DNA of 64,000 bases from Pseudoxanthomonas sp. (GTDB lineage Bacteria; Pseudomonadota; Gammaproteobacteria; Xanthomonadales; Xanthomonadaceae): positions 186,001 to 250,000 of the forward strand of contig NZ_PKDG01000015.1 in assembly GCF_002863005.1 (NCBI RefSeq), read 5' to 3'. Positions 46,226 through 54,791 of this stretch are shown piece after piece. The position numbers were made by a program, and so were the translations under genes. The notes below the pieces were generated by a model. That model was not told the origin of the DNA and ran no database searches. It was given only the letters and a program-made list of their open reading frames with translations. Each line of letters opens with the position of its first letter. Position 1 is the stretch's first letter.

Positions 46226-47509
46226 ATGCCGGTCTTGTCCCTCGCCGCATCCACCCGCGCCGCCCCCTCTCCTGGGCGGCGCGGGCTCTGGATGGTCCTC
46301 ATGCTCTCGCTCGCCGCCTGCGCGACGGCCGCTCCGCCGCCGCTGCCCCGTGCGCCCATGGATGCGCTGCTTACCCGCGACACCGGCGATGCCGGATACC
46401 TGGGCGCCGTCGCCGTGGTCGCCGATCACGGCACGGTGGTCTACCGAGGTGCGTTTGGCCATGCCGACCTGCAAGGCCTGCAACCGCTGCGCGATGACGC
46501 GATCTTCCGTATCTATTCCATGACCAAGCCCGTCACCTCGGTGGCGGCATTGATGCTGGTCGAACAGGGCAGGCTGCACCTCGATGCCCCGGTGGCGACC
46601 TATCTGCCCGAATTCGCGGGTCTGCAGCGGGTCGCGGGCGGCAGCGTGGAGGCGCCCGCGCTCGTGCCGGTGCAGCGCCCGCTGACCGTGCGGCACCTGC
46701 TCACGCACACCGCCGGTTTTGCCACGGGCGGTGACGACATCCGCGTGGCATCCGCCCTGCTGCAGGCGCAGGCGCCGGAAGAAGCCACGGACCTCGCCGG
46801 CTATGCCGACCGCGTCGCACGCGCGCCGCTCGCCACCGAGCCGGGCACGCGTTTCCGCTACGACGGCGTCAACACCGAAGTGCTGGCGCGTGTGATCGAA
46901 GTCGCCAGCGGTCAATCGTTCGAGACCTTCCTGCGAACGCGCATCTTCGTGCCGCTCGCCCTGCACGACACCGGCTTCGAAGTGCCTGCGGCGCAGCGTG
47001 GTCGCATCATGGCGCTGACCACGCGCAATGCCGAAGGCCAGCGCGTGTTGGCCGACACACCGTCTGCGCGCAAACCCGGCGTCCGCCTGCGCCCCTACAC
47101 GAGCGGTGCCGGTGGCCTCTATTCCACCGCCGCCGACTACCTGCGCTTCGCGCGGATGCTGGCCGACGGCGGCACGCTCGAGGGCGTGCGCCTGCTACGC
47201 GAAGACACCGTGGCGATGATGATGTCCGACCAGCTCGCCGGCTTCGATCCTCCGGTGCCCGCACCCGAGCCGGGTGAAGGCTTCGGCCTGGGCGGGTATG
47301 TCGTCACCGATCCGGCGATCAGTACGCGTCCCGGATCGCGCGGACAGTTCGGCTGGTCCGGCGCCGCTTCCACGTACTTCACCATCGACCGCGAGCGCGG
47401 GCTGGTGATCCTGCTGCTGTCGCAGCACCTGCCCACCGACGGGGCGCCTCCGTTGCCCAAGCTGGCCACGCCGTTCTATCGCGCGGTCTATTCGGCGGTG
47501 TCGCCATGA
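46226..47509 (+). CDS. Serine hydrolase, class C beta-lactamase family (lipoprotein)
   Basis: The protein has 427 residues. A lipobox-like sequence (LMLSLAACA, Cys near residue 32) suggests a membrane anchor. The SxxK motif is SMTK (Ser98, Lys101). The second motif lies in FRYDGVNTE and the C-terminal triad-like region in FGWSGAASTYF. The class C family contains esterases and peptidases more often than true beta-lactamases, as in EstB. In this locus a deacylase of the imported glycan or acid is more likely than antibiotic resistance. It lies 14 bp after TBDT3 and overlaps the kinase gene by 4 bp. Confidence 0.8.
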   Translation: MPVLSLAASTRAAPSPGRRGLWMVLMLSLAACATAAPPPLPRAPMDALLTRDTGDAGYLGAVAVVADHGTVVYRGAFGHADLQGLQPLRDDAIFRIYSMTKPVTSVAALMLVEQGRLHLDAPVATYLPEFAGLQRVAGGSVEAPALVPVQRPLTVRHLLTHTAGFATGGDDIRVASALLQAQAPEEATDLAGYADRVARAPLATEPGTRFRYDGVNTEVLARVIEVASGQSFETFLRTRIFVPLALHDTGFEVPAAQRGRIMALTTRNAEGQRVLADTPSARKPGVRLRPYTSGAGGLYSTAADYLRFARMLADGGTLEGVRLLREDTVAMMMSDQLAGFDPPVPAPEPGEGFGLGGYVVTDPAISTRPGSRGQFGWSGAASTYFTIDRERGLVILLLSQHLPTDGAPPLPKLATPFYRAVYSAVSP

Positions 47510-48456
47510 GTCGCGGTCATGGCGGCGTGCTGGTGGCGGGATCGGCCAATCTCGATTTCGTCGTGCGTGCGGCGCATGTGCCGGCGCCGGGCGAGACCGT
47601 ATTGGGTCGTGAGTTCGCGACGTTTCCGGGCGGCAAGGGCGCCAACCAGGCCGTCGCCAGTGCGCGTGCCGGCGGTGTGCCGACCCGCATGCTGCTCGCG
47701 CTCGGTGACGATCCGTACGCGGTGGTGCTCGAAGCCGCCCTTGCCGACGCCGACGTGTCCACGCACATCGTGCGCGTGCCGGATACCGCCAGCGGCACCG
47801 CCTTCATCTGCCTGTCCGACGACGCGGAGAACGCGATCACCGTCGCGCCGGGCGCCAACGCGGGATTGAGGCCGCACCATCTTCCTTCGCTGCGCGGCAT
47901 CAGCCATCTGCTCCTGCAGCTGGAAACACCGCTGGACAGCGTGGCCAGCTACGCCCGGCTTGCCCGCGAGGCCGGCGTTCGGGTGGTGTTGAATGCCGCA
48001 CCCGCCACCCCGTTGCCCGCGGGCCTGCTCGACAGCGTCGACGTACTGGTCGTCAACGAAGGCGAACTGGCCACGCTGGCCGGCGAAGGTTCCGTGGCCG
48101 CGCAGGCGGCGCGCCTGCCGGTGCCCTGCGTGATCGTGACCCTTGGCGCCCGCGGTTGTTTCGCGCGGCGCGGCGGTGAAATCTTCCTGCAACCCGCGTT
48201 CCCGATCGACGCCGTGGATACGACCGCGGCCGGCGATACGTTCTGCGGCGCATTGGCCGCCCGCTTGGCCGAGCATGCCGGGCTGGCGGACGCGCTACGC
48301 TTCGCCAGCGCGGCCTCCGCGCTCGCCTGCACCCGGCTGGGCGCGCAGACCAGCATCCCGGCGCGCCCGGAAGTCGAAGCCTGGCTCGCCGGGCATGTCG
48401 ACGCACCCTCGCAGCAGGCCGCCCTGGCGGCTTACTGCGGCCTTCCCCGCGACTGA
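47506..48456 (+). CDS. PfkB-family carbohydrate kinase, ribokinase-like
   Basis: The protein has 316 residues and is cytosolic. Features are GSANLDFVVRAAHVPAPGET, FPGGKGANQAVASARAGG (sugar-binding Gly-Gly), and the ATP-binding and catalytic motif DTTAAGDTFCGALAARLA with Asp244 as base. These match ribokinase more closely than KDG kinase. It would phosphorylate a pentose or furanose freed by the neighbouring glycosidases. The start overlaps the stop of the hydrolase as ATGA. Confidence 0.83.
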   Translation: MSRGHGGVLVAGSANLDFVVRAAHVPAPGETVLGREFATFPGGKGANQAVASARAGGVPTRMLLALGDDPYAVVLEAALADADVSTHIVRVPDTASGTAFICLSDDAENAITVAPGANAGLRPHHLPSLRGISHLLLQLETPLDSVASYARLAREAGVRVVLNAAPATPLPAGLLDSVDVLVVNEGELATLAGEGSVAAQAARLPVPCVIVTLGARGCFARRGGEIFLQPAFPIDAVDTTAAGDTFCGALAARLAEHAGLADALRFASAASALACTRLGAQTSIPARPEVEAWLAGHVDAPSQQAALAAYCGLPRD

Positions 48457-48483
48457 TCCATCGTCCCGATCCAAGATCTCCCC

Positions 48484-50670
48484 ATGAGCACGCCCACGTC
48501 CCCCGATTCCCATGATGCCGCTGGTCACGACGACACGTACGTGGTGAAGACCGAATACAAGTTTTCCCACGTCACCACGCAGCGCTACCTGCCCACGCCG
48601 GGCAAGGCGCCGGGCTGGCCGTTCGCCGACATCGGCCAGTGGAAGATCGATGCCAACGCCTCGGCCGACGACTGGGTCGCCGAGCTGAAGGACTGGCGGC
48701 ACGAGCACCTCACGCGCATCGGTTACGACGACGCCAACTACCGCCGGCCGGAACTGCAATGGGCGCAGCGCAACTTCGTGCATGCGCAGGTGATGGTCGA
48801 GGACCGCTACCTCTACGATCCCGTCGCCGGCCGCTACACCGTCGACCGCTACCTCGATGATCTGGAAGCGCGCTTCGGCGGCCTGGACAGCGTGCTGCTG
48901 TGGTGCGTGTATCCCAACATCGGCGTGGACGACCGCAACCAGTTCGACCTGGCGCGCAGCCTGCCGGGCGGGCTGGAGGCGCTGCGCGGCGCGGTCGACG
49001 ATTTCCACCGCCGCGGTGTGCGCGTGTTCCTCACCACGATGCCGTGGGACAACGGTACCCGCGACGAAGGCGCGCCGGACTGGCAGGCCATTGCACAGAT
49101 CGTCAAGGCGGTCGGTGCGGACGGCATCAACGGCGACACCTACAACGGCGTGCCGCGCGCGTTCTTCGATGCCTGCGATGCGCTCGGCCATCCGGTGGTC
49201 GTGCAGCCGGAATCCACGATCAGCGCCGAAGAACACCTGATCTGGAACGTGCAGAGCTGGGGCAAGAAGGCGCCGAACGAAGTCGTGCCGCCGGTGGCGA
49301 AGTTCAAGTGGCTGGAACCGCGCCACATGATCAACTACGAGAACCGCTGGGGCCGCGACCGCAACCACGACCTGCAGTACATCTTCTTCAATGGCGTGGG
49401 TTACAACGCGTGGGAGAACGTGTGGGGACTGTGGAACCAGCTGACCCCGCGCGATGCCGCCTCGCTGCGCCGCATCGCCACGATCTACCGCCGCTTCGCG
49501 CCGTTGCTGGTCAGCCTGGACTGGCGCCCATACGAGCGCACGCTGCAGGCCGGCATCTTCGCCAGCCGCTTCCCGGGCGAAGGCCGCACGCTGTGGACGC
49601 TGGTCAACCGCCACGAGTACACGATCGCCGGTGAGCAACTTGCCGTGCCGCATGTCGACGGCACGCGCTATGTAGACCTGTGGAATGGCACGGTACTGCA
49701 GCCGCGCATCATCGACGGCCACGCGATCCTGGAGACGACCCTGGAAGGCCGTGGCTTCGGCGCGCTGCTGGCGTTGCGGGCGGGCGTGGAGGAAGAAGGC
49801 CTGAATGCCTTCCTGGCGCAGATGGCGGAGCACGCGGCGACGCTGCTGGCGTCTTTGTCCGCACGATGGACCGCACTGCCGCAGACCTTGCAGCCGATCG
49901 CCGCGACCACGCCGCAGGCCACGGCACCGGACGGCATGGTGACGATCCCCGCCGGAGAGTTCCTGTTCGCCGTGCAGGGTATCGAGATCGAAGGGCAGGT
50001 GTGGGAGGGCGTGGACGTGCAGTTCCCGTGGGAACCGACCGCGCGCCGCCACCATCGCCAGCGCATGCAGGTCGCGGCGTTCCACATCGATCGGCACCTG
50101 GTGACGAACGAACATTTCAAGGCCTTCATCGATGCCACCGGCTATGCGCCACGCGATGCGCTGAATTTCCTCCGCGACTGGCGCGATGGCGCACCGCAGG
50201 CGGGCTGGGAGAACAAGCCGGTCACCTGGGTGTCGCTGGAAGATGCGCGTGCCTATGCCGCATGGGCGGGCAAGCGCCTGCCGCACGGCTGGGAATGGCA
50301 GTACGCCGCACAGGGCACGGACGGTCGCCTGTATCCGTGGGGCGATGCCTGGCGAGACGATGCCGCGCCGCCGGTGTTCCGCGGCCGCGTGCTGCCCCCG
50401 CCCGCCGACGTGGGTGCCTGTCCTGCGGGCGCCAGTCCGTTCGGCGTGATGGACCTGGTCGGCCATGTCTGGCAGTGGACGGATGAATTCCACGACGAGC
50501 ACACGCGCGCGGCCATCGTGCGCGGCGGCAGCGATTACGAGCCGCGCACGTCGCACTGGTACTTCCCCCAGGCCAAGCGGCTGGACCAGCACGGCAAGCT
50601 GCTGCTGATGGCGCCGGGCAAGGACCGATCCGGCCGCATCGGTTTCCGTTGCGTGGCGGATGCGGCATGA
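48484..50670 (+). CDS. Two-domain protein: glycosidase-like barrel fused to a SUMF1/FGE-like domain
   Basis: The protein has 728 residues and no signal peptide. The N-terminal part (about 1-465) looks like a TIM-barrel hydrolase: GVRVFLTTMPWDNGTRDEGA, VGADGINGDTYNGVPRAFF and VVVQPESTISAEEHLIW follow barrel-strand spacing, and a beta domain with DLWNGTVLQPRIIDGHAIL ends it. The C-terminal part (about 480-727) is SUMF1/FGE-like: MVTIPAGEF, LVTNEHFKAFIDATGY, VSLEDARAYAAWAGKRLPHG, YPWGDAW, HVWQWTDEF and RGGSDYEP. The copper-binding cysteine pair of true FGE is absent after RGGS, so formylglycine formation is not expected. Function is unknown. It overlaps GH127 by 4 bp. Confidence 0.72.
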   Translation: MSTPTSPDSHDAAGHDDTYVVKTEYKFSHVTTQRYLPTPGKAPGWPFADIGQWKIDANASADDWVAELKDWRHEHLTRIGYDDANYRRPELQWAQRNFVHAQVMVEDRYLYDPVAGRYTVDRYLDDLEARFGGLDSVLLWCVYPNIGVDDRNQFDLARSLPGGLEALRGAVDDFHRRGVRVFLTTMPWDNGTRDEGAPDWQAIAQIVKAVGADGINGDTYNGVPRAFFDACDALGHPVVVQPESTISAEEHLIWNVQSWGKKAPNEVVPPVAKFKWLEPRHMINYENRWGRDRNHDLQYIFFNGVGYNAWENVWGLWNQLTPRDAASLRRIATIYRRFAPLLVSLDWRPYERTLQAGIFASRFPGEGRTLWTLVNRHEYTIAGEQLAVPHVDGTRYVDLWNGTVLQPRIIDGHAILETTLEGRGFGALLALRAGVEEEGLNAFLAQMAEHAATLLASLSARWTALPQTLQPIAATTPQATAPDGMVTIPAGEFLFAVQGIEIEGQVWEGVDVQFPWEPTARRHHRQRMQVAAFHIDRHLVTNEHFKAFIDATGYAPRDALNFLRDWRDGAPQAGWENKPVTWVSLEDARAYAAWAGKRLPHGWEWQYAAQGTDGRLYPWGDAWRDDAAPPVFRGRVLPPPADVGACPAGASPFGVMDLVGHVWQWTDEFHDEHTRAAIVRGGSDYEPRTSHWYFPQAKRLDQHGKLLLMAPGKDRSGRIGFRCVADAA

Positions 50671-52511
50671 CGACGGCCGCTTTCCCTGCGTCCTCGTCGA
50701 TCGTGCTTGGCGGCCTCCTCGGCGCAGCCCTCGAGGCCAACCTGCGCGGCCGCCTCTCGCACTTCATCACCGCGCCGGACAGCCCCGCCATCGCGCTGTT
50801 CTCGCCCGAGCACCGCGCGCGCAACACCGAGGGCGACTGGTACGGCGAACACGCCGGCAAATGGCTGTCGGCCGCCGCCCGCGCTTACGGGCGCAGCGGC
50901 GATGCGACGCTGGGCGCGCACCTGCGCGCGGTCGCCGACTACCTGCTCTCCGTGCAGGAAGCCGACGGCTACCTGGGTACCTACGCGGAAGAGCGCCGCT
51001 TCATCCATCCGCAGCCGCCGAAGCCGCCCAGCTGGGACGGCGCGCCCGCGCTGCGCACCTGGGACATCTGGGTGCACGCCTACCTGATCCTCGGCCTGGT
51101 CGAGACGGCGCGCGCCCTGCAGGACCCGCGCTATACGCAAGCCGCCGCGCGCATCGCCGACCTGTGCGCGCAGGCGCTGGCGTCCGGCATCGACATCACC
51201 ACGCTGGGCAACCACCACGGCATGTCGGCCACGGTGCTGATGGATGCCGCGCTGGAGTTGCATGCCGAAACCGCGGAGCCGCGCTTCCTCGCGCTCGCCC
51301 AGCGCGTGCTGGAGCAGGCGAACGCGCATCCGGCGCTGCGCCTGCTGCCGGCGCTCGAGGCCGGCGCCGATGCGTCCGAGATCGCCACCGGCAAGGCCTA
51401 CCAGCTGCTCTGGAACCTGGTCGCGCTGGTGAAGCTGTGCCGCGCCACCGGTGACGCCGCCCTGCGCGACACGCTGGAGCGCATCTGGCAGAACATCCGC
51501 GAGCACCACCTGACCCTGGGCGGCGGGCCATGGGGCGGCGTCGCCCATCGCTCGCGGGAAGTGTTCAACGCACGCGGCAGCTTCAGCCCGAATGCCTACG
51601 TGGAAACCTGCTCGCTGCTGTCGTGGATCCAGTTCAACCGCGAGCTGCTGCAGCTCACCGGCGAAGCGCGCTTCGCCGAAGAGATCGAGCGCACCGCGTA
51701 CAACGACCTGCTCGGCGCGCAGGCGCCGGATGGCGAGGACTGGTGTTACTACTCGTTCCCGAACGGGCGGCGCGTGCACACCACCTACTGGCGCTGCTGC
51801 AAGTCCAGCGGCGCGATGGCGGTGGAGGAACTGCCGTCACTGGCGTATGCCGTCGAGGGCGACACCGTCCGCGTGCAGCTCTACGGGCCCGGCGAAGCGC
51901 GCCTGGCGCACCCACAGGCCGGGACGGTGGTGCTGCGCCAGCACACCGCGTATCCGTTCGATGGTGAGGTGTCGTTGGACGTCCATCCCCAGCGCGACGC
52001 GACGTTCGACCTGCAGTTGCGCATTCCATCCTGGGCCGAGGGCGCCACGGTGTCGGTCAATGGCGAGCCCGTGGAGGCCGCGGTCGTCCCCGGCGCTTTC
52101 CTCGTCCTGCGCCGCCTGTGGCGTTCCGACGACCACGTGCAACTGGCCTTCCCGCTGCGGCCGACCCTGCACCGGCAGGTGCTGCGCAACGTGCAGGAAT
52201 CGCGCGCGCCGGACGGCTCGGCAGTCCACCAGCAGGTGCTGGACCTGCATTACGTCGGGCTCACGCGCGGCCCGCTGGCCTACGCCACCGACCTGATCGA
52301 CGGCTTCAAGACGGAGGAGACCGTCCGTCTGCCCGACGGCCCGCAGGACGACTGGCTGCAGGTGCTGCCGGTGACCGACGGCGAGGAGGGCGAGGCCATT
52401 TCGCTGCAGCCCGCGAGCCGGCCGCCGCTGCTGTTCTGGCCGTACTACCGCGCCGGTGGGCGGCACGACGGCGCCTGGCGCCTGACCTGGCTGGCGCTGC
52501 CGCCGCCATGA
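50667..52511 (+). CDS. Glycoside hydrolase family 127 (DUF1680), beta-L-arabinofuranosidase-like
   Basis: The protein has 614 residues and no signal peptide, so it acts in the cytosol. The GH127 zinc and catalytic set can be read by analogy with Bifidobacterium HypBA1: Glu298 as likely acid/base, Glu313 and Cys315 in YVETCSLLSW, and Cys377-Cys378 in YWRCCKSSGAMAVEELPSLA, of which the first would be the nucleophile. An all-helical barrel is followed by a beta domain from about residue 400. The family cleaves beta-L-arabinofuranosides, and some members act on aceric acid in rhamnogalacturonan II. The ATG overlaps the stop of the fusion gene. Confidence 0.85.
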   Translation: MTTAAFPASSSIVLGGLLGAALEANLRGRLSHFITAPDSPAIALFSPEHRARNTEGDWYGEHAGKWLSAAARAYGRSGDATLGAHLRAVADYLLSVQEADGYLGTYAEERRFIHPQPPKPPSWDGAPALRTWDIWVHAYLILGLVETARALQDPRYTQAAARIADLCAQALASGIDITTLGNHHGMSATVLMDAALELHAETAEPRFLALAQRVLEQANAHPALRLLPALEAGADASEIATGKAYQLLWNLVALVKLCRATGDAALRDTLERIWQNIREHHLTLGGGPWGGVAHRSREVFNARGSFSPNAYVETCSLLSWIQFNRELLQLTGEARFAEEIERTAYNDLLGAQAPDGEDWCYYSFPNGRRVHTTYWRCCKSSGAMAVEELPSLAYAVEGDTVRVQLYGPGEARLAHPQAGTVVLRQHTAYPFDGEVSLDVHPQRDATFDLQLRIPSWAEGATVSVNGEPVEAAVVPGAFLVLRRLWRSDDHVQLAFPLRPTLHRQVLRNVQESRAPDGSAVHQQVLDLHYVGLTRGPLAYATDLIDGFKTEETVRLPDGPQDDWLQVLPVTDGEEGEAISLQPASRPPLLFWPYYRAGGRHDGAWRLTWLALPPP

Positions 52512-52536
52512 CCGCCTGCGCGCTCGCAAGAATTTG

Positions 52537-52549
52537 TGGCAGCAGAAGC
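52537..52549 (+). promoter_or_regulatory. Shared 13-bp motif upstream of the CoA-transferase gene
   Basis: GCAGCAGAAGCTA matches the motif before the CitE-like gene at 11 of 13 positions, with A-to-G changes only. It lies 83 bp before the CoA-transferase start, so that gene may have its own promoter although it follows GH127 by only 121 bp. Confidence 0.35.
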
Positions 52550-52632
52550 TACGGTCGCTGGCTGTATCGCGCCCGCGCCGTGGCACAGACTGGCCATCGC
52601 CGTTGCGGCGGCGGCTGAAGGAGCCCTCTTCC

Positions 52633-53820
52633 ATGGACAATCCGTCTCCCTTCCGTTCGCGCCTGCGCACGGGCCCCGCCGGTCCGCTGAGCGGAGTGAA
52701 GGTGCTCGACCTCAGCGCCTACATCGCCGGCCCTTACGGCTGCACGCTGCTGGCCGACCAGGGCGCCGACGTGATCAAGGTCGAGCCGCCCGATGGCGAC
52801 AACCTGCGCCAGTACCCATCCACCCTGGAGCGCGAGAGCCGCGCCTTCCTCGGCGTGAATCGCAGCAAGCAGGGCATCGCGCTCGATCTCAAGCAGCCGG
52901 CCGACCACGCCGCGCTGCTGCGCCTGGTACGCGAGGCCGATGTGCTGGTGCACAACTTCCGTCCCAGCGTGCCGAAGCGGCTGGGCATCGATTTCGACAG
53001 CCTGACGGTGATCAACCCGCGGCTGATCTACTGCGCGGTGACCGGCTACGGCGAGACCGGCCCGATGAAGGACAAGGCCGGTTACGACCAGGTGCTGCAG
53101 ACCATGACCGGCATGTGCACGCTGCAGGGCAAGCGCGGCGGTGCGCCGGAAATCATCTACGGCTCGGTGGTGGACTACTACGCGGCGGCGCTGCTCGCTG
53201 CCGGCGTGTCGTCGGCGCTGTACGAACGCGAACGCAGCGGGCGCGGGCAGTTCGTCGGCGTGTCGCTGTTGCGCAGCGCGCTGACCATGCAGTCAGCCCG
53301 GATGATCTGGGCAGAAGGCGAAGCGCTCGACATCGGCCGCGACATGCGCTCCGGCGGCGTCACCGGCATCCACCCGGCGCGCGAGGGCTATCTGTATCTC
53401 TCCGCCAATACGCCGCGCTTCTGGAAGGCGCTGTGCCGCCTGACCGGCCTGGACGCCTTGGCCGACGATCCGCGCTACGACAGCGTGCGCAAGCGCGCCG
53501 CGCAGGCCGCCGAGATCGTCCCGCAACTGCACGACGCGCTGCAGGCGCGCACCGCGACGGAGTGGGAAGCGCACTTCGGCGACGAGGTGCCCTGTGCCGC
53601 GGCGCGACGCGTCGAGGACATGTTCGAGCATCCGCAGGTGCTGGCCGAAGACATGGTGGCGGAGATCGCGCATCCCGTTGTCGGCAGCTACCGTGGCGTC
53701 ACCCGGCCCATCGCGTTCGGGCGCACGCCGGGTCCGGCGCCGTTTGCCGCGCCCGTGTTCGACCAGGATGCGGAGCACGTGCTCGGCACGCCGTCACCGC
53801 AGGCACGCAACGCGGGCTGA
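52633..53820 (+). CDS. CaiB/BaiF family (class III) CoA-transferase
   Basis: The protein has 395 residues. Features are VLDLSAYIAGPYGCTLLADQ, GADVIKVEPPDGD, NRSKQGIALDLKQP and YGETGPMKDKAGYDQVLQTM, where Asp152 is the likely carboxylate that forms the acyl-enzyme anhydride. Class III transferases move CoA between carboxylic acids, for example succinyl-CoA to citramalate or formyl-CoA to oxalate. With the CitE-like lyase of the same locus it could activate and cleave a hydroxy acid. AAGGAG precedes the ATG. Confidence 0.88.
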   Translation: MDNPSPFRSRLRTGPAGPLSGVKVLDLSAYIAGPYGCTLLADQGADVIKVEPPDGDNLRQYPSTLERESRAFLGVNRSKQGIALDLKQPADHAALLRLVREADVLVHNFRPSVPKRLGIDFDSLTVINPRLIYCAVTGYGETGPMKDKAGYDQVLQTMTGMCTLQGKRGGAPEIIYGSVVDYYAAALLAAGVSSALYERERSGRGQFVGVSLLRSALTMQSARMIWAEGEALDIGRDMRSGGVTGIHPAREGYLYLSANTPRFWKALCRLTGLDALADDPRYDSVRKRAAQAAEIVPQLHDALQARTATEWEAHFGDEVPCAAARRVEDMFEHPQVLAEDMVAEIAHPVVGSYRGVTRPIAFGRTPGPAPFAAPVFDQDAEHVLGTPSPQARNAG

Positions 53821-53940
53821 GGCAGGGCGCGCGGCTTTACGCCGAATTTACGGCGGTGCGCGGGAAGCGCATGGCGGCTTTACGCGGGGCAGGACCAGAC
53901 TTTCGCGGTCGGCGGAACGTCTTCCGCCTGGATCGCATTC

Positions 53941-54663
53941 ATGTCTTTCATCTCCTCCGCTTCGCGCCGGCGCATGCCTGCGTTCGTCGTTTCCTCCGTC
54001 GCCGCCGGCCTGCTGCTGGCCATGGCGTCCGCCGCGCAGGCCGCCACCTTCAACGGCTCCGGTGCGCTCACCACCGATTACGTCTGGCGCGGCACCACCC
54101 AGACGCAGGGCGACCCGGCCGTGCAGGCCGGCTTCAAGGCTACGGCCGACAGCGGCCTGTATGGCGCGGTGTGGGGCTCGAACGTCGAGTTCGCACCGGA
54201 AACGAAGGCCAGCAGTGAAATCGACGTCACCCTCGGCTGGGGCGGCACCCTGTCCGACGACTGGGCGCTCGACCTCAACCTGACCCACTACCGCTATCCG
54301 TCCACCACCGTCGACCTCAACTGGACCGAGGCCATCGGTACGCTGACCTGGAAGCAGAACTACTGGGCGCAGCTGGGCTACTCCCCCGAAGCGCTCGCGA
54401 CGGATGAAGCCGGCGCCTACGCACAGCTCGGCGCCAGGTTCCCCCTGAGCGAACAGGTGCGCCTGGAAGCCGCCGCCGGTTATTACTGGCTGGACGACGC
54501 CTACGACGACAGCTACGCGCATGCGCAGCTCGGTGCGGTGTGGGCGTTCAAGGCGCCGTTCGAACTGCGCGTCACCGCGCACGCCACCGACAGCAGTGCC
54601 AAGACCCTGTTCCCGGGCCTGGCCGGCTCGCGCGTGGAAGCGGCGCTGCAAGCGTCGTTCTGA
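53941..54663 (+). CDS. TorF-family putative porin
   Basis: The protein has 240 residues. It has a signal peptide ending near AAQA-AT and an all-beta mature part with alternating Trp/Tyr strands. The motif LTTDYVWRGTTQTQGDPAVQ is typical of the TorF (TIGR02001) family, and the chain ends in EAALQASF with C-terminal Phe. It should form a small outer-membrane barrel. It lies 8 bp before the kdpF-like gene and may be co-transcribed with kdp, an unusual pairing. Confidence 0.8.
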   Translation: MSFISSASRRRMPAFVVSSVAAGLLLAMASAAQAATFNGSGALTTDYVWRGTTQTQGDPAVQAGFKATADSGLYGAVWGSNVEFAPETKASSEIDVTLGWGGTLSDDWALDLNLTHYRYPSTTVDLNWTEAIGTLTWKQNYWAQLGYSPEALATDEAGAYAQLGARFPLSEQVRLEAAAGYYWLDDAYDDSYAHAQLGAVWAFKAPFELRVTAHATDSSAKTLFPGLAGSRVEAALQASF

Positions 54664-54671
54664 CGGCGACC

Positions 54672-54791
54672 GTGCTCGCGTCCTTCCTCTGCATGTTGCT
54701 GGCGCTGACGGGCTTGCTCGCCGGCGCCGGTCTTCTGTTCCTGCTGATCACGCGGCGCGAACGCGCGCCGATGGATGACTCCCATGACTGA
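54672..54791 (+). CDS. kdpF: KdpF-like small membrane protein
   Basis: This short gene (39 residues, GTG start) encodes one hydrophobic helix (LASFLCMLLALTGLLAGAGL) and a charged tail, and overlaps kdpA by 8 bp. Position and size fit KdpF, which stabilises the KdpABC complex. The sequence is divergent from E. coli KdpF, so the call rests mainly on context. Confidence 0.55.
   Translation: MLASFLCMLLALTGLLAGAGLLFLLITRRERAPMDDSHD

Noticed and set aside
46226-47509. Antibiotic-resistance beta-lactamase
   Set aside because: The SxxK motif is present, but the second and third motifs are those of esterase-like class C relatives, and the gene is embedded in a catabolic operon.
48484-50670. Formylglycine-generating enzyme for sulfatase activation
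   Set aside because: The copper-binding cysteine pair is missing and no sulfatase gene is nearby.
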